This document shows positions 17,398-26,776 of a DNA stretch of 37,716 nucleotides, piece by piece. Made by a program: the position numbers and the translations under genes. Below the pieces are notes generated by a model. The model was not told the DNA's origin, did no database searches, and was given only the letters and a program-made list of their open reading frames with translations. The DNA comes from Bacteroidota bacterium (GTDB lineage Bacteria; Bacteroidota; Bacteroidia; Cytophagales; Cyclobacteriaceae): assembly GCA_016866385.1 (NCBI GenBank), contig VGMU01000021.1:1-37716 (forward strand), given 5' to 3'. Each line of letters opens with the position of its first letter. The first letter of the stretch is position 1.

Positions 17398-18765
17398 CTA
17401 TAGATTAAGCAAGAGGACAGCTACCCCAAAATACACCGCCAATCCCAACAGGTCATTGGTGGTGGTAATAAATGGTCCAGAGGCAATGGCAGGATTAACC
17501 CCGATGCGGTGCAACACCAAAGGGGTCACGGTACCCATAAAAGAGGAAAGCAATACTACACAAAACAGTGCTACTCCAACCGTGATTCCAAATAAGGACT
17601 CAAATCCATAGAGAAATACCACCACCAAAAATACAAACCCTCCCAAGACCAATCCATTTAAAATGGCCACTAAAAACCCTTTTAAAAATCGCTGAATCAA
17701 AGTGTCGTCAAATGCAGATTTGGAGGCCAAAGACTGTACGATAAGGGAAGAGGCCTGAATTCCCACATTGCCACCTGTAGCGGCAACCAAGGGGATAAAT
17801 GAAGCAAGAGCCAGATATTTAGATAGCCCATCTTCAAAAAAACCTATAATTTTTGCTCCCATCAATCCCCCTATTACCCCAATCAAAAGCCATGGAAGGC
17901 GTGCTTTGGAAATGGTAAATATGGAATCGGATTCTTCGATATCTGCAGATACCCCTGCCATGGCTTGAATATCTTCGTCTGCTTCCTCTTGCACCACATC
18001 CAAGATGTCGTCAACCGTAATTCTACCTACCAATTTATTCTTGGCATTGACAACAGGGACAGATTCCAAATCGTATTTACGCATCAAAGCCGCTACCTCT
18101 TCCTGGTCCATGTGTACCGGAACAGAGATGATATTTTCATCGATAATATCCTCAATGATGGTGTCAGACGAAGCTAAAATTATTTTTTTGAGGGATACCC
18201 TTCCCAGCAAATGTTGTTTGTTGTTGACTACGTAGATGGAGTAAATTTTCTCCACATTTTCAGCTTGCCGTCTGATTTCGTTGATGGTCTGTACTACGTT
18301 CCAATTTTTATTGGCACGCAATACTTCCTTCGCCATGATCCCTCCTGCAGTATCTTCCTCGTAGCGAAGAAGTTCAACGATCTGCTCCAGCTTGACTCGA
18401 TCTTCAATTTCAGAGATAATTTCTTCTCTTTCCTTTTCGGAAAATAAACTTAAAATATCCGCCGCATCATCAGAATCCATGGCCTGAATCCAAGAGGCCA
18501 CCTCTGATGTCTCTAAACCTGGCAATACTTTGGTAAGCGTAGTTTCATTCAATTCAATCAAAACGTCAGCAGCGAGTTGCCTTTCCAAAAGCCTCAAGAC
18601 ATAGATGGATTCCAAAGAGGAAAGTTCATCCAAGAGTGCCGCAATATCTGCTACATTGACTCCATCCAATGCAGTTAAAATGAAGGCAGCATTTTCCTGT
18701 TCAATCCCCAATTGAAGATTTTCAAGGAATTCTTTGGATAACTCAAACTGTTTCATTTGTTCCAC
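17398..18765 (-). CDS. mgtE: MgtE magnesium transporter
   Basis: Mg2+ channel of 455 residues, full length. The cytosolic N domain (about 20-130) consists of helical repeats such as ALLDELSSLESIYVLRLLE. Two CBS domains follow (about 135-260; IISVPVHMDQEEVAALMRKY, VGRITVDDILDVV), and then five transmembrane helices (about 280-455). The pore helices show GIQASSLIVQSLA and the invariant acidic residue Asp438 in TTTNDLLGL. In characterised MgtE the N and CBS domains close the pore when cytosolic Mg2+ is high. Its first codons overlap the end of rsmA by 23 bases; a second in-frame ATG at 18756 would shorten the overlap to 14. Confidence 0.95.
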   Translation of the reverse strand: MEQMKQFELSKEFLENLQLGIEQENAAFILTALDGVNVADIAALLDELSSLESIYVLRLLERQLAADVLIELNETTLTKVLPGLETSEVASWIQAMDSDDAADILSLFSEKEREEIISEIEDRVKLEQIVELLRYEEDTAGGIMAKEVLRANKNWNVVQTINEIRRQAENVEKIYSIYVVNNKQHLLGRVSLKKIILASSDTIIEDIIDENIISVPVHMDQEEVAALMRKYDLESVPVVNAKNKLVGRITVDDILDVVQEEADEDIQAMAGVSADIEESDSIFTISKARLPWLLIGVIGGLMGAKIIGFFEDGLSKYLALASFIPLVAATGGNVGIQASSLIVQSLASKSAFDDTLIQRFLKGFLVAILNGLVLGGFVFLVVVFLYGFESLFGITVGVALFCVVLLSSFMGTVTPLVLHRIGVNPAIASGPFITTTNDLLGLAVYFGVAVLLLNL

Positions 18766-19537
18766 GACCTTTTTCGATTTCCTGGGTCAAAAACACAAAA
18801 TCTTCCACTCCCAACTGCTCTGCACGCTTATCTAGCATGGGGTTTGACTTAAATTCTTCCCTAAGTTGGAAGGATTTTAGGGAATTACGAAGGGTTTTCC
18901 TTCTATTTCCAAATCCTGCTTTGACCACTTGGAAAAATAACTTTTCGTTGCAGTTCAACTTGTTCACTGCATTACGGGTAAGTCGGATAACCCCAGAATT
19001 CACCTTAGGTGGAGGATGAAATACTCCTGGAGGTATAGAAAATAAATATTCTATATCGTACCAGGCCTGTAAAAGTACCGATAAAATTCCATACACTTTA
19101 CTACCTTTGGGAGAAGCAATGCGTTGGGCCACTTCTTTTTGCAGCATGCACACCACCTCTGTCACCAAATCTTTGTTTTCCAATACCTTAAAAAATATTT
19201 GAGAGGAAATATTGTAGGGAAAATTACCCGCTATCACCATGGGCTCCTTCCATTTTTTCCTTATATCAAATTGGAGAAAATCCCCCTCCACGATCCTATC
19301 CTTCATTTCAGGATATTTTTTCTTCAGGAAATCAATACTTTCATTATCAATTTCTATGAGATGAAGCTCTAGTTTATTTTGAAGTAAAAAATCGGTTAAT
19401 ACTCCCATGCCAGGACCAATTTCTAGGAGAAGCCTAGCCTCTCCATGCCCAGTGATTTGTTGGGAGATTCGCTCTGCAATGCTAAGATCAGTCAAAAAAT
19501 GTTGACCAAGATGCTTTTTTGGTTTGACCAGTGCCAT
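18743..19537 (-). CDS. rsmA: 16S rRNA (adenine-N6,N6) dimethyltransferase RsmA/KsgA
   Basis: Dimethylates two adjacent adenines in the 3' terminal hairpin of 16S rRNA during 30S maturation. Motifs: KKHLGQHFL at the N-terminus, SAM-binding LEIGPGMGVLTDFL, ID in the acidic motif II, catalytic GNFPYNISS, and the C-terminal domain with GFGNRRKTLRNSL. The ATG at 19537 places LGQHFL close to the N-terminus as in homologues; an in-frame ATG at 19561 adds eight residues and cannot be excluded. It leads the rsmA-mgtE-dehydrogenase operon and is divergent from pdxA. Confidence 0.95.
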   Translation of the reverse strand: MALVKPKKHLGQHFLTDLSIAERISQQITGHGEARLLLEIGPGMGVLTDFLLQNKLELHLIEIDNESIDFLKKKYPEMKDRIVEGDFLQFDIRKKWKEPMVIAGNFPYNISSQIFFKVLENKDLVTEVVCMLQKEVAQRIASPKGSKVYGILSVLLQAWYDIEYLFSIPPGVFHPPPKVNSGVIRLTRNAVNKLNCNEKLFFQVVKAGFGNRRKTLRNSLKSFQLREEFKSNPMLDKRAEQLGVEDFVFLTQEIEKGRGTNETV

Positions 19538-19641
19538 CGTATCCCTCTGATATTTTTTCATAACTTGCAGACTTCAAAATTAAGGGAATATTCCAACATG
19601 ACTTGGAAATTGTTTTCCTGATTTAAAGCGTAGAAAGCATC

Positions 19642-20658
19642 ATGCAAACAAAGAAACAAAGACCCATTCTAGGAATTAGTATAGGAGATGTCAATGGCAT
19701 TGGAGTGGAAGTGATATTGAAATCTCTTTCGGATGCGCGCGTTTACTCTTCCTTTACGCCTGTCATTTATGGACACGGAAAAGCCTTGACTCATTATAAA
19801 AAGCTCTTACAGCTGGAAGAAATTCAGTTTACCCAAATCAGGTCTAGCGATGAAATTCAGCCTAGAAAATTACAAGTAATCAACTGCGTGGAAGAATGTC
19901 CAGAAATCCTTCCTGGGGTAGAAACCCAGGAGGCAGGAAAATTGGCAATGCTTTCTTTTGCCAAGGCCGTAGAAGACCTAAAATCAGGAAAAATTGATGG
20001 CTTGGTCACCGCCCCCGTAAACAAAAACAATCTCTCCACTGCAGAAAAACCCTTTGTGGGTCATACCGAATACCTTTCTAATGCAGTAGGGGCTTCAAGT
20101 TGCCTGATGATGATGGTAAGCGATTTCTTGAGAGTAGGATTGGCTACGGGTCACTTGCCCCTAGCAAAAGTCCCGTCTTGCATTACCAAAGAACTTATTG
20201 CAGAGAAGGTTTTACTTTTTAGCAAGAGTCTTGAACATGATTTTGGTATACCAAAACCCAAAATAGCTATCCTTGGACTCAATCCCCATGCCGGTGAGGA
20301 TGGACTATTGGGTGAGGAAGAGGAAAAAATTCTCAAACCCGTAGTACAAGAATTAAAAGAGAAGCACCACTATGTTTTTGGTCCTTATGCAGCAGATGGT
20401 TTTTTTGGGATGTATCAGCATTCCAAATTTGACGGAGTATTGGCCATGTACCATGACCAGGGACTAATTCCTTTTAAATCCATGGCCTTCAGCACGGGGG
20501 TTAATTTTACCGCGGGAATTCCGGTGGTTCGAACCTCACCAGACCACGGCACTGCTTATGCCATAGCTGGTAAAAATATAGCAGAAGAATCATCCATGAG
20601 AGCAGCTTTGTTTTTGGCTGCAGATATCGCGGATAGCAGGTCTCAGGACAAAGGATAA
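19642..20658 (+). CDS. pdxA: 4-hydroxythreonine-4-phosphate dehydrogenase PdxA
   Basis: Oxidises 4-phosphohydroxy-L-threonine in the DXP-dependent route to pyridoxal phosphate. It has 338 residues, near the usual 330. The metal ligands are all present: His171 in HLPLAK, His216 in NPHAGEDGLLG and His271 in MYHDQGLIPFK, offset by five from the E. coli residues (166, 211, 266). GHTEYL (140-145) and the N-terminal GISIGDVNGIG block are also present. It is divergent from rsmA. A separate promoter lies between it and the DUF177 gene. Confidence 0.95.
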   Translation: MQTKKQRPILGISIGDVNGIGVEVILKSLSDARVYSSFTPVIYGHGKALTHYKKLLQLEEIQFTQIRSSDEIQPRKLQVINCVEECPEILPGVETQEAGKLAMLSFAKAVEDLKSGKIDGLVTAPVNKNNLSTAEKPFVGHTEYLSNAVGASSCLMMMVSDFLRVGLATGHLPLAKVPSCITKELIAEKVLLFSKSLEHDFGIPKPKIAILGLNPHAGEDGLLGEEEEKILKPVVQELKEKHHYVFGPYAADGFFGMYQHSKFDGVLAMYHDQGLIPFKSMAFSTGVNFTAGIPVVRTSPDHGTAYAIAGKNIAEESSMRAALFLAADIADSRSQDKG

Positions 20659-20710
20659 GTGCTATTTGGGTAATAATTACGCCTGAAACCAAATTATATT
20701 TTAAATTCTA

Positions 20711-20742
20711 TTTCACCGATCGTAAATTAATTCCTAAATTTG
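20711..20742 (+). promoter_or_regulatory. Bacteroidota-type promoter for DUF177-rpmF
   Basis: TTTC (20711-20714), 20 bases, then TAAATTTG (20735-20742). The -7 box is a perfect match to TAnnTTTG, and the upstream box has one mismatch to TTTG. The predicted transcription start near 20749 leaves a leader of about 18 bases to the GTG start. Assigned by pattern only. Confidence 0.6.
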
Positions 20743-20766
20743 CAGACTTAATTCTGAAGAAGTCCT

Positions 20767-21315
20767 GTGAAGTCCTGGAAAGCTTTTGATATTGAAATCA
20801 TTAAATTCAAAGAGGGATTACATGAAATAGTCTTTGATATAAAGGATGATTTTTTTTCTCAGGTGGAAGGGAATGAGCTTCTGGAGAAGGGGAAATTGAC
20901 TGCAAGGGTCAATTTAAATAAAGGGGCAAATGTCATGGAACTCACATTTCATGTTCAAGGTAGTGTAGAACTCACTTGCGACAGAAGTTTGGAGTTGTTC
21001 TGGCATCCTTTATCATTTACGGAGCGAATGATTTACAAATTTGGATCCAGAGAGGAGGAACTAGATGATCTGGTCATGATGATCACTAGGGATACCCCTT
21101 CCATCAATGTAGCGCAGTTGCTCTACGAGTATATCTTGCTTGCTCTTCCAGCAAAAAAAATTCATCCTAACTGGAGAGAAGAGGAAGAAGACGAAACTAG
21201 TGAAGGGGGTTTTGTATACCTAGACCAAGAACGGGAGGAAGAATCCTTCGGAGTTGAACCAGAGAAGAAAGTAATAGATCCCCGTTGGGAACAATTATTA
21301 AAATTGAAAAAATAA
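20767..21315 (+). CDS. DUF177 (YceD) family protein
   Basis: Cytoplasmic protein of 182 residues of the YceD/DUF177 family. These proteins are encoded beside ribosomal protein L32 across bacteria and are implicated in 23S rRNA accumulation. The family core is GSVELTCDRSLELFWHPLSF, the usual Cys-containing block, reduced here to a single Cys; an acidic region precedes the C-terminal IDPRWEQLLKLKK, which fits the conserved DPRW..L end. The start codon is GTG (VKSWKAFDIEIIKFKEGLHE). rpmF follows after 24 bases. Confidence 0.88.
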   Translation: MKSWKAFDIEIIKFKEGLHEIVFDIKDDFFSQVEGNELLEKGKLTARVNLNKGANVMELTFHVQGSVELTCDRSLELFWHPLSFTERMIYKFGSREEELDDLVMMITRDTPSINVAQLLYEYILLALPAKKIHPNWREEEEDETSEGGFVYLDQEREEESFGVEPEKKVIDPRWEQLLKLKK

Positions 21316-21339
21316 AGAAAACCATAACTAAGACCTACC

Positions 21340-21531
21340 ATGGCACATCCTAAACGAAAAATTTCGAAAACCAGACGAGATAAACGAAGAACGCATTACA
21401 AATTGGAAGCTCCTGGATTGGCAAAATGCCCAACTACCGGTGAAATGCACTTGCCTCACAGAGCCTTTTGGTTGGATGGTAAATTGTATTTTAAAGGTCA
21501 GGTAGTCATCGAAAAAGAAGTTCGAGCCTAA
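21340..21531 (+). CDS. rpmF: 50S ribosomal protein L32
   Basis: Ribosomal protein of 63 residues. The N-terminal [17 protein letters not shown] block is diagnostic. The zinc-ribbon region reads [16 protein letters not shown]: only Cys30 of the four zinc-binding cysteines survives, so this is a form without a zinc ribbon, as is common in Bacteroidota L32. It is the second gene of the DUF177-rpmF unit and is followed by a terminator at 21553. Confidence 0.96.
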   Translation: MAHPKRKISKTRRDKRRTHYKLEAPGLAKCPTTGEMHLPHRAFWLDGKLYFKGQVVIEKEVRA

Positions 21532-21552
21532 CCTAACTCACATTCACCCCCT

Positions 21553-21580
21553 ATTCCACTCCCCTAAAGAGTGGAATTTT
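21553..21580 (+). terminator. Rho-independent terminator after rpmF
   Basis: A perfect 9-base stem ATTCCACTC / GAGTGGAAT with a 7-base loop runs into four T residues. The T tract is short, so termination may be partial. It separates DUF177-rpmF from fabH, which has its own promoter. Confidence 0.7.
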
Positions 21581-21639
21581 CATTTGGAATAAGGTAAATT
21601 AACTCATTTTCCAGTTCTTTGTTCTTACTCGATACAGAA

Positions 21640-21671
21640 TTTGGCATTGATAGGTCAGTATAATAATTTTG
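21640..21671 (+). promoter_or_regulatory. Bacteroidota-type promoter for fabH-efp-accB-accC
   Basis: TTTG (21640-21643), 20 bases, then TAATTTTG (21664-21671). Both boxes match the Bacteroidota consensus exactly. Transcription should start near 21678, giving a leader of about 72 bases to the fabH ATG. This is the clearest promoter in the window, although it is assigned by pattern only. Confidence 0.7.
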
Positions 21672-21749
21672 ACGCCTGCGCACGAAAAATGGTAGTTGGA
21701 AAAAAGCAAATGATTACCAATTCCACGTACGTAGATAGAATCCCACCTA

Positions 21750-22751
21750 ATGGATAAACTTAGAGCCAAGGTTAGCGGCATTCACGGCTATGTCCCTGAA
21801 TACCGACTTACCAATAAAGAATTAGAGTCATTGGTAGACACCAATGACGAATGGATCACTTCTAGAACCGGAATTAAGGAGCGAAGAATTTTAAAAGGGG
21901 AAAATCAAGGGACTTCTGTACTCGGAATGGGTGCTGTGCAGGGCCTCTTGGAAAAGACGGCTACTGACCCTTTGGAAATAGATTTGATCATATGTGCAAC
22001 GGTAACACCCGATATGCCATTTCCCGCTACCGCAAATATTATTGCTGAAAAAGTAGGAGCAAAAAATTCCTTTTCCTTTGATGTGGGTGCGGCCTGCTCA
22101 GGTTTTTTATTTGCATTGCAAGTCGGAGCACAATTTATTCAAGCAGGCACGCACAAAAAAGTGATTGTAGTAGGAGCCGATAAAATGTCTGCTATAGTGG
22201 ATTACCAGGATAGGACTACCTGTATTTTGTTTGGAGATGGTGCTGGAGCAGTATTGCTTGAACCCACTACCGAAAACTTGGGGCTCATGGATGCCCTATT
22301 GAAGTCGGATGGTGCAGGAGAAAACTACCTTCATATGAAAGCAGGAGGAAGTCGAAGACCTGCAAGTATGGAAACCGTCGCCAATAGAGAACATTATGCT
22401 TACCAAGAAGGTGCCACGGTATTCAAATTTGCCGTCACCAACATGGCAGACGTAAGTGCAGAGGTCATGGAGCGCAATGGATTAAAAGGTGAAGATGTTG
22501 CTTGGTTGGTACCTCATCAGGCCAATAAACGAATCATAGACGCTACGGCCAACCGTATGAATATTGGCCCAGAAAAAGTGATGATGAACATAGAACGCTA
22601 TGGAAACACCACTGCGGCTACCATTCCCCTATGCCTTTGGGAATATGAAAACCAACTTAAAAAGGGAGATAATTTAATCTTGGCTGCTTTTGGTGGTGGA
22701 TTTACTTGGGGTGCCATATACCTCAAATGGGCTTTAGATTATAAAAAATAA
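21750..22751 (+). CDS. fabH: 3-oxoacyl-[acyl-carrier-protein] synthase III FabH
   Basis: Starts fatty-acid synthesis by condensing acyl-CoA with malonyl-ACP. It has 333 residues with the full catalytic triad: Cys116 in [13 protein letters not shown], His256 in VPHQANKRI and Asn286 in [10 protein letters not shown]. The N-terminal [16 protein letters not shown] block is typical. The neighbours efp, accB and accC follow closely on the same strand, so the unit couples malonyl-CoA supply to the initiating condensation. In many bacteria plsX precedes fabH; no plsX is present here. Confidence 0.97.
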   Translation: MDKLRAKVSGIHGYVPEYRLTNKELESLVDTNDEWITSRTGIKERRILKGENQGTSVLGMGAVQGLLEKTATDPLEIDLIICATVTPDMPFPATANIIAEKVGAKNSFSFDVGAACSGFLFALQVGAQFIQAGTHKKVIVVGADKMSAIVDYQDRTTCILFGDGAGAVLLEPTTENLGLMDALLKSDGAGENYLHMKAGGSRRPASMETVANREHYAYQEGATVFKFAVTNMADVSAEVMERNGLKGEDVAWLVPHQANKRIIDATANRMNIGPEKVMMNIERYGNTTAATIPLCLWEYENQLKKGDNLILAAFGGGFTWGAIYLKWALDYKK

Positions 22752-22768
22752 CTTAGAACTTAAAACTC

Positions 22769-23332
22769 ATGGCAAGTACTGCAGATTTTAAAAATGGACT
22801 TTGTCTTGTAATGAACAATGATATTTTTAGCATTGTAGAATTTCAACATGTAAAACCGGGCAAAGGAGCTGCCTTTGTGCGAACTAAACTTAAAAGCCTT
22901 CGCTCTGGGAAAACGCTGGACAAAACCTTTAATGCAGGGGAAAAAGTGACTACTGCACGCGTAGAAAAAAGGGCCCATCAATTTTTATACAAAGATGATT
23001 TGGGGTACAATTTCATGGATACGGATAATTTTGAGCAAATCTCCTTGGAAGAACACCTCATTGAGAGACCAAATCTTTTGAAAGATGGACAGCTGGTGGA
23101 TATTTTGGTTCATGCCGAAACAGAAACTCCCCTTTCGGTGGAACTACCCCCCTTTGTGGAATTGATGATTACGTATACTGAGCCCGGAATAAAGGGGGAT
23201 ACTGCCACCAATGCCCTAAAACCAGCTACGGTAGAGACTGGAGCTACCGTTATGGTACCTCTTTTTGTAGATCAAGATACCTTAATTAAAGTAGATACGC
23301 GGGACGGTTCTTATTCTGAAAGAGTAAAATAA
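22769..23332 (+). CDS. efp: Translation elongation factor P
   Basis: Relieves ribosome stalling at proline runs. It has 187 residues in three beta domains. The loop reaching the peptidyl transferase centre reads [10 protein letters not shown], with Lys32 at the position that is modified in E. coli. The C-terminal OB domain contains [12 protein letters not shown] and [14 protein letters not shown]. It is the second gene of the fabH operon (17-base gap); an efp-accB-accC order is common in bacteria. No EpmA or EpmB modification gene is nearby. Confidence 0.97.
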   Translation: MASTADFKNGLCLVMNNDIFSIVEFQHVKPGKGAAFVRTKLKSLRSGKTLDKTFNAGEKVTTARVEKRAHQFLYKDDLGYNFMDTDNFEQISLEEHLIERPNLLKDGQLVDILVHAETETPLSVELPPFVELMITYTEPGIKGDTATNALKPATVETGATVMVPLFVDQDTLIKVDTRDGSYSERVK

Positions 23333-23397
23333 TTAGTTTTGGCTAATTGATTTAGTTAACTTACCTAGCTCAGTTAATTTCATCCCATAGAAAAAAA

Positions 23398-23901
23398 ATG
23401 TCTTCAGGCATTGAAAAAATCAACACTATGAAAGCGAAAGAGATCCAAGATTTGATTGATTACATTTCCAATACAGGCTTAGCAGAAGTCAAAATTAAAA
23501 CAGAAGAATTCGAGCTTTCTGTGAAAAAATATGCGGATGCGGCTGCTCCTAGTGCTACCCCACAAGTACTGATGCATGCTCCGGCTCCGGCTCCAACTGC
23601 ATCAAGCCCAGCTCCCGCAGCAACAGCAGCAGAGCCCACAGCGGCAGCACCTTCCAACTTGGTCGAGATAAAATCACCGATGATAGGTACGTTTTACTTA
23701 AGTCCTAATCCCGAATCTGCTCCCTTTGTAGAAGAAGGAGGGTCAATTCGCTCTGGACAAACCATTTGTATCATTGAAGCCATGAAGCTTTTTAATGAAA
23801 TTGAATCGGATATTAGCGGGAAAATTGTAAAAATATTGGTATCCAATGCATCCCCTGTAGAATACGATCATCCCCTTTTCCTAATTGATCCTGCAGGTTG
23901 A
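23398..23901 (+). CDS. accB: Biotin carboxyl carrier protein of acetyl-CoA carboxylase
   Basis: Carries biotin between the biotin carboxylase and carboxyltransferase halves of acetyl-CoA carboxylase. An N-terminal domain begins MKAKEIQDLIDYI, a Pro/Ala linker spans about residues 57-85, and the biotinyl domain contains IEAMKLFNEIE, in which the Lys of AMK is biotinylated (residue 130). The ATG at 23398 gives 167 residues; the ATG at 23428 gives the N-terminus most familiar in homologues and may be the real one. A gap of 65 bases after efp contains a small AT-rich inverted repeat. accC follows after 24 bases. Confidence 0.95.
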   Translation: MSSGIEKINTMKAKEIQDLIDYISNTGLAEVKIKTEEFELSVKKYADAAAPSATPQVLMHAPAPAPTASSPAPAATAAEPTAAAPSNLVEIKSPMIGTFYLSPNPESAPFVEEGGSIRSGQTICIIEAMKLFNEIESDISGKIVKILVSNASPVEYDHPLFLIDPAG

Positions 23902-23925
23902 GGTTAGTTCTAAATCGAGAAAATC

Positions 23926-25275
23926 GTGTTTAAAAAAATATTAATTGCCAACAGAGGCGAAATTGCATTACGGGTAATTCGTACCTGTAAGGAAATGGGT
24001 ATTAAAACGGTCGCGGTATATTCTACGGCAGATAAAGAAAGTCTTCATGTACGTTTTGCTGACGAAGCAGTATGTATTGGACCTCCTCCAAGCAAGGAAT
24101 CTTACCTGAATATTCCTAGGATTATAGCGGCAGCAGAAATTACCAATGCGGATGCCATCCACCCAGGATATGGTTTTCTATCTGAAAACGCAGAATTTTC
24201 TCGGGTATGTGAAGAATACGGAATAAAATTTATTGGAGCATCTCCAGACATGATTGCCAAAATGGGCGATAAAGCTACGGCCAAAGCCACTATGAAAGCA
24301 GCTGGGGTACCGACGATTCCAGGTTCTGAGGGACTTTTAGATTCGGTACAACAAGGTTTGGAATTGGCCAAAAAAATGGGATATCCTGTAATTCTCAAGG
24401 CCACTGCTGGGGGTGGTGGTCGAGGAATGCGCATAGTAAGGGAAGATCAGGAATTTAAAAAAGCGTGGGACGACGCAAAAATGGAATCTGGAGCAGCTTT
24501 TGGTAACGATGGCTTGTATCTAGAAAAGTTTGTTGAAGAGCCACGTCACATAGAAATTCAGGTGGTGGGTGACCATACGGGAAAGGCATGTCATCTTTCA
24601 GAAAGAGATTGCTCTATTCAGCGAAGACACCAAAAACTTGTAGAAGAAACCCCCTCTCCTTTTATTACAGATGAGTTACGTGATGCCATGGGTAAAGCAG
24701 CCATCAAAGGAGCTGAAGCCATAGGATACGAAGGAGCAGGTACTATTGAATTTTTAGTAGACAAGAATAGGAATTTCTATTTTATGGAAATGAATACCAG
24801 AATTCAGGTAGAACACCCCATAACAGAAGAAGTGACTGATTTTGATTTAATTAAAGAACAAATCAAAGTGGCCGCTGGAGAAACCATTTCAGGTCGAAAT
24901 TATTATCCTAAGTTATTTGCTATGGAATGCCGAATCAATGCAGAAGATCCTAGCAATGGATTTAGGCCAAGTCCGGGAAAAATCAATAACCTGCATTTCC
25001 CAGGAGGCAGAGGGGTAAGAGTAGATTCCCATGTCTATGCTGGTTATGTCATTCCTCCAAATTACGATTCCATGATTGCCAAGCTGATTGTGAGTGGACA
25101 ATCTAGAGAAGAAGTCATCGTCCGAATGAAACGTGCCTTGGAAGAATTTGTAATTGATGGCATCAAAACTACTATACCGTTTCATATTGCTCTTCTTGAA
25201 AATGAGCAGTTTAAGGAAGGAAACTTTACCACAAAATTCCTGGAGTCTTTTGACTTCTCCCTGATCAAAGGGTAA
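23926..25275 (+). CDS. accC: Acetyl-CoA carboxylase biotin carboxylase subunit
   Basis: ATP-grasp enzyme that carboxylates biotin on AccB. It has 449 residues, full length. Motifs: N-terminal [17 protein letters not shown], glycine-rich ATP loop [25 protein letters not shown] with the catalytic Cys and Lys, metal-binding [16 protein letters not shown], and the RINAEDP block. The start codon is GTG. It is the last gene of the fabH-efp-accB-accC unit, which ends in a strong terminator. The carboxyltransferase genes accA and accD are not in the window. Confidence 0.97.
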   Translation: MFKKILIANRGEIALRVIRTCKEMGIKTVAVYSTADKESLHVRFADEAVCIGPPPSKESYLNIPRIIAAAEITNADAIHPGYGFLSENAEFSRVCEEYGIKFIGASPDMIAKMGDKATAKATMKAAGVPTIPGSEGLLDSVQQGLELAKKMGYPVILKATAGGGGRGMRIVREDQEFKKAWDDAKMESGAAFGNDGLYLEKFVEEPRHIEIQVVGDHTGKACHLSERDCSIQRRHQKLVEETPSPFITDELRDAMGKAAIKGAEAIGYEGAGTIEFLVDKNRNFYFMEMNTRIQVEHPITEEVTDFDLIKEQIKVAAGETISGRNYYPKLFAMECRINAEDPSNGFRPSPGKINNLHFPGGRGVRVDSHVYAGYVIPPNYDSMIAKLIVSGQSREEVIVRMKRALEEFVIDGIKTTIPFHIALLENEQFKEGNFTTKFLESFDFSLIKG

Positions 25276-25277
25276 GC

Positions 25278-25307
25278 AAAAAGCCACTACAGTGAAGTGG
25301 CTTTTTT
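25278..25307. terminator. Bidirectional Rho-independent terminator, accC / pyk
   Basis: A perfect 11-base stem AAAAAGCCACT / AGTGGCTTTTT with a 7-base loop and T tracts on both strands. It lies between the convergent accC and pyruvate kinase genes and can serve both. Confidence 0.9.
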
Positions 25308-25339
25308 AATTTCCTAGTAAACCAACCAAGTTGTGTAGG

Positions 25340-26770
25340 TCAACTTACAATATGAATTTTTAGCATATTGGTTTTTCCCTTTTGACTCAAAGGCATGCTT
25401 CCGGTATTGACAATTACGTCTCCAGTGGATACATGTCCGTCATTTTTTAATATGGATTCAATATCGGCAAATACCCCATCGGTAGAGGCGTGACCTTCGT
25501 AGTGATAGGCGCGTACCCCCCAGACCAGAGAAAGTTGAGTCAAGAGTTTGTTGTTGCGAGTAAATACGAAAATATTGGATAGCGGGCGATGAGAAGCTAA
25601 CCTAAATCCAGTAAACCCAGAGGAAGTGATTCCTACAATAGCTTTTGCTTTCACATTTCTAGAAAGTCTGGCTGCCATCAAAATCAAATTATTGCTTAAA
25701 AAGGTAGGATCCTCTTCAGGAATCCTATACAGATTATGATAAATCTCAGCATTTTCTTCCAAGTAGGTAATGATGCTTGTCATCGCTTTTACTGCATGAA
25801 CAGGGTATTTTCCAGAGGCAGTCTCTGCAGATAGCATCACTGCATCAGCTCCGTCCAATACTGCATTGGCTACGTCGTTGGTTTCTGCTCTAGTAGGCCT
25901 TGGATTTTGTATCATACTCTCCATCATCTGGGTAGCTATGATGACAGGTTTGCATGCCAGCTTGCATTTTTCAACCATCTTTTTTTGCCATAGAGGTACA
26001 ATCTCCATAGGGACTTCCACTCCTAAATCTCCTCTAGCTACCATGATGGCATCTGTAGCTTCGATGATGGCATCAATATTTTCCAAAGCCTCCGGCTTTT
26101 CGATCTTGGCTACAATTTTGCAATGCTTACCCGCAGCCTTGATTCTATTTCTGAGGTCAACAATATCTTCAGCAGAGCGAACAAAAGATAGGGCAATCCA
26201 ATCCACGTCTTGAGCTAATCCAAATTCTAGGTCTTCCAAATCTTTTTCGGTAAGCGATGGAGCTGAAACTTTGGTAAATGGAAGGTTGATTCCTTTTCTG
26301 GACTTGAGCAGACCTCCATGGAGGACGGTGCAGTTGACTTGCTTCCCATCGGTATCGTTGACGATCAATTCCAAATTTCCATCGTCAATAAGAATATGTT
26401 CTCCTTCCTGCACATCTTGGGGCAGATTTTTATACACGGTGCTCACCAAAGAGGAAGTTCCAAGCAGGGGCTCGCTAGTAATGGTGATTTTATCTCCAGG
26501 TTTAATCTCAACACCATTGTTTTCAACCTCGCCTACCCTAATTTTTGGACCCTGCAAATCTTGAAGAATCCCAAGGTGACAATTCATTTCTTTATTTACC
26601 CTTCGGATAATTTCGATCACTTCTTGATGAACTTCATGGGACCCATGAGAAAAATTTAAACGAAATACATTTGCTCCAGCAAAAGCGAGACTTTTAATCA
26701 TCTCGTAGGTATTGGAGGCAGGACCTACAGTGGCTAAAATTTTAGTTTTTTTAAATGGCAAATGAGACAT
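25340..26770 (-). CDS. pyk: Pyruvate kinase
   Basis: Last step of glycolysis: phosphoenolpyruvate plus ADP to pyruvate plus ATP. It has 476 residues. Motifs: KTKILATVGPAS at the N-terminus, RLNFSHGSHE with the substrate-binding Arg and Asn, catalytic AKIEKPEALENID, metal-binding MVARGDLGVEVP, and TRAETNDVANAVLDGADA. The C-terminal domain is shorter than in enzymes with extra allosteric or PEP-utiliser domains. It follows the IPExxxVDY gene by 6 bases and is surely co-transcribed with it. Confidence 0.96.
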   Translation of the reverse strand: MSHLPFKKTKILATVGPASNTYEMIKSLAFAGANVFRLNFSHGSHEVHQEVIEIIRRVNKEMNCHLGILQDLQGPKIRVGEVENNGVEIKPGDKITITSEPLLGTSSLVSTVYKNLPQDVQEGEHILIDDGNLELIVNDTDGKQVNCTVLHGGLLKSRKGINLPFTKVSAPSLTEKDLEDLEFGLAQDVDWIALSFVRSAEDIVDLRNRIKAAGKHCKIVAKIEKPEALENIDAIIEATDAIMVARGDLGVEVPMEIVPLWQKKMVEKCKLACKPVIIATQMMESMIQNPRPTRAETNDVANAVLDGADAVMLSAETASGKYPVHAVKAMTSIITYLEENAEIYHNLYRIPEEDPTFLSNNLILMAARLSRNVKAKAIVGITSSGFTGFRLASHRPLSNIFVFTRNNKLLTQLSLVWGVRAYHYEGHASTDGVFADIESILKNDGHVSTGDVIVNTGSMPLSQKGKTNMLKIHIVS

Positions 26771-26776
26771 AAAGGT

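Noticed and set aside
19575-19582. TAATTTTG on the minus strand ahead of rsmA
   Set aside because: The -7 box is good, but no TTTG-like box occurs 17-21 bases upstream; too weak to list as a promoter.
23331-23348. AATTAG-TTTTGG-CTAATT hairpin between efp and accB
   Set aside because: A six-base AT-rich stem without a T tract; likely chance in AT-rich spacer, although it could slightly affect readthrough.
23570-23660. Repetitive GCT/CCG-rich tract in accB
   Set aside because: It encodes the ordinary Pro/Ala linker of biotin carboxyl carrier proteins.
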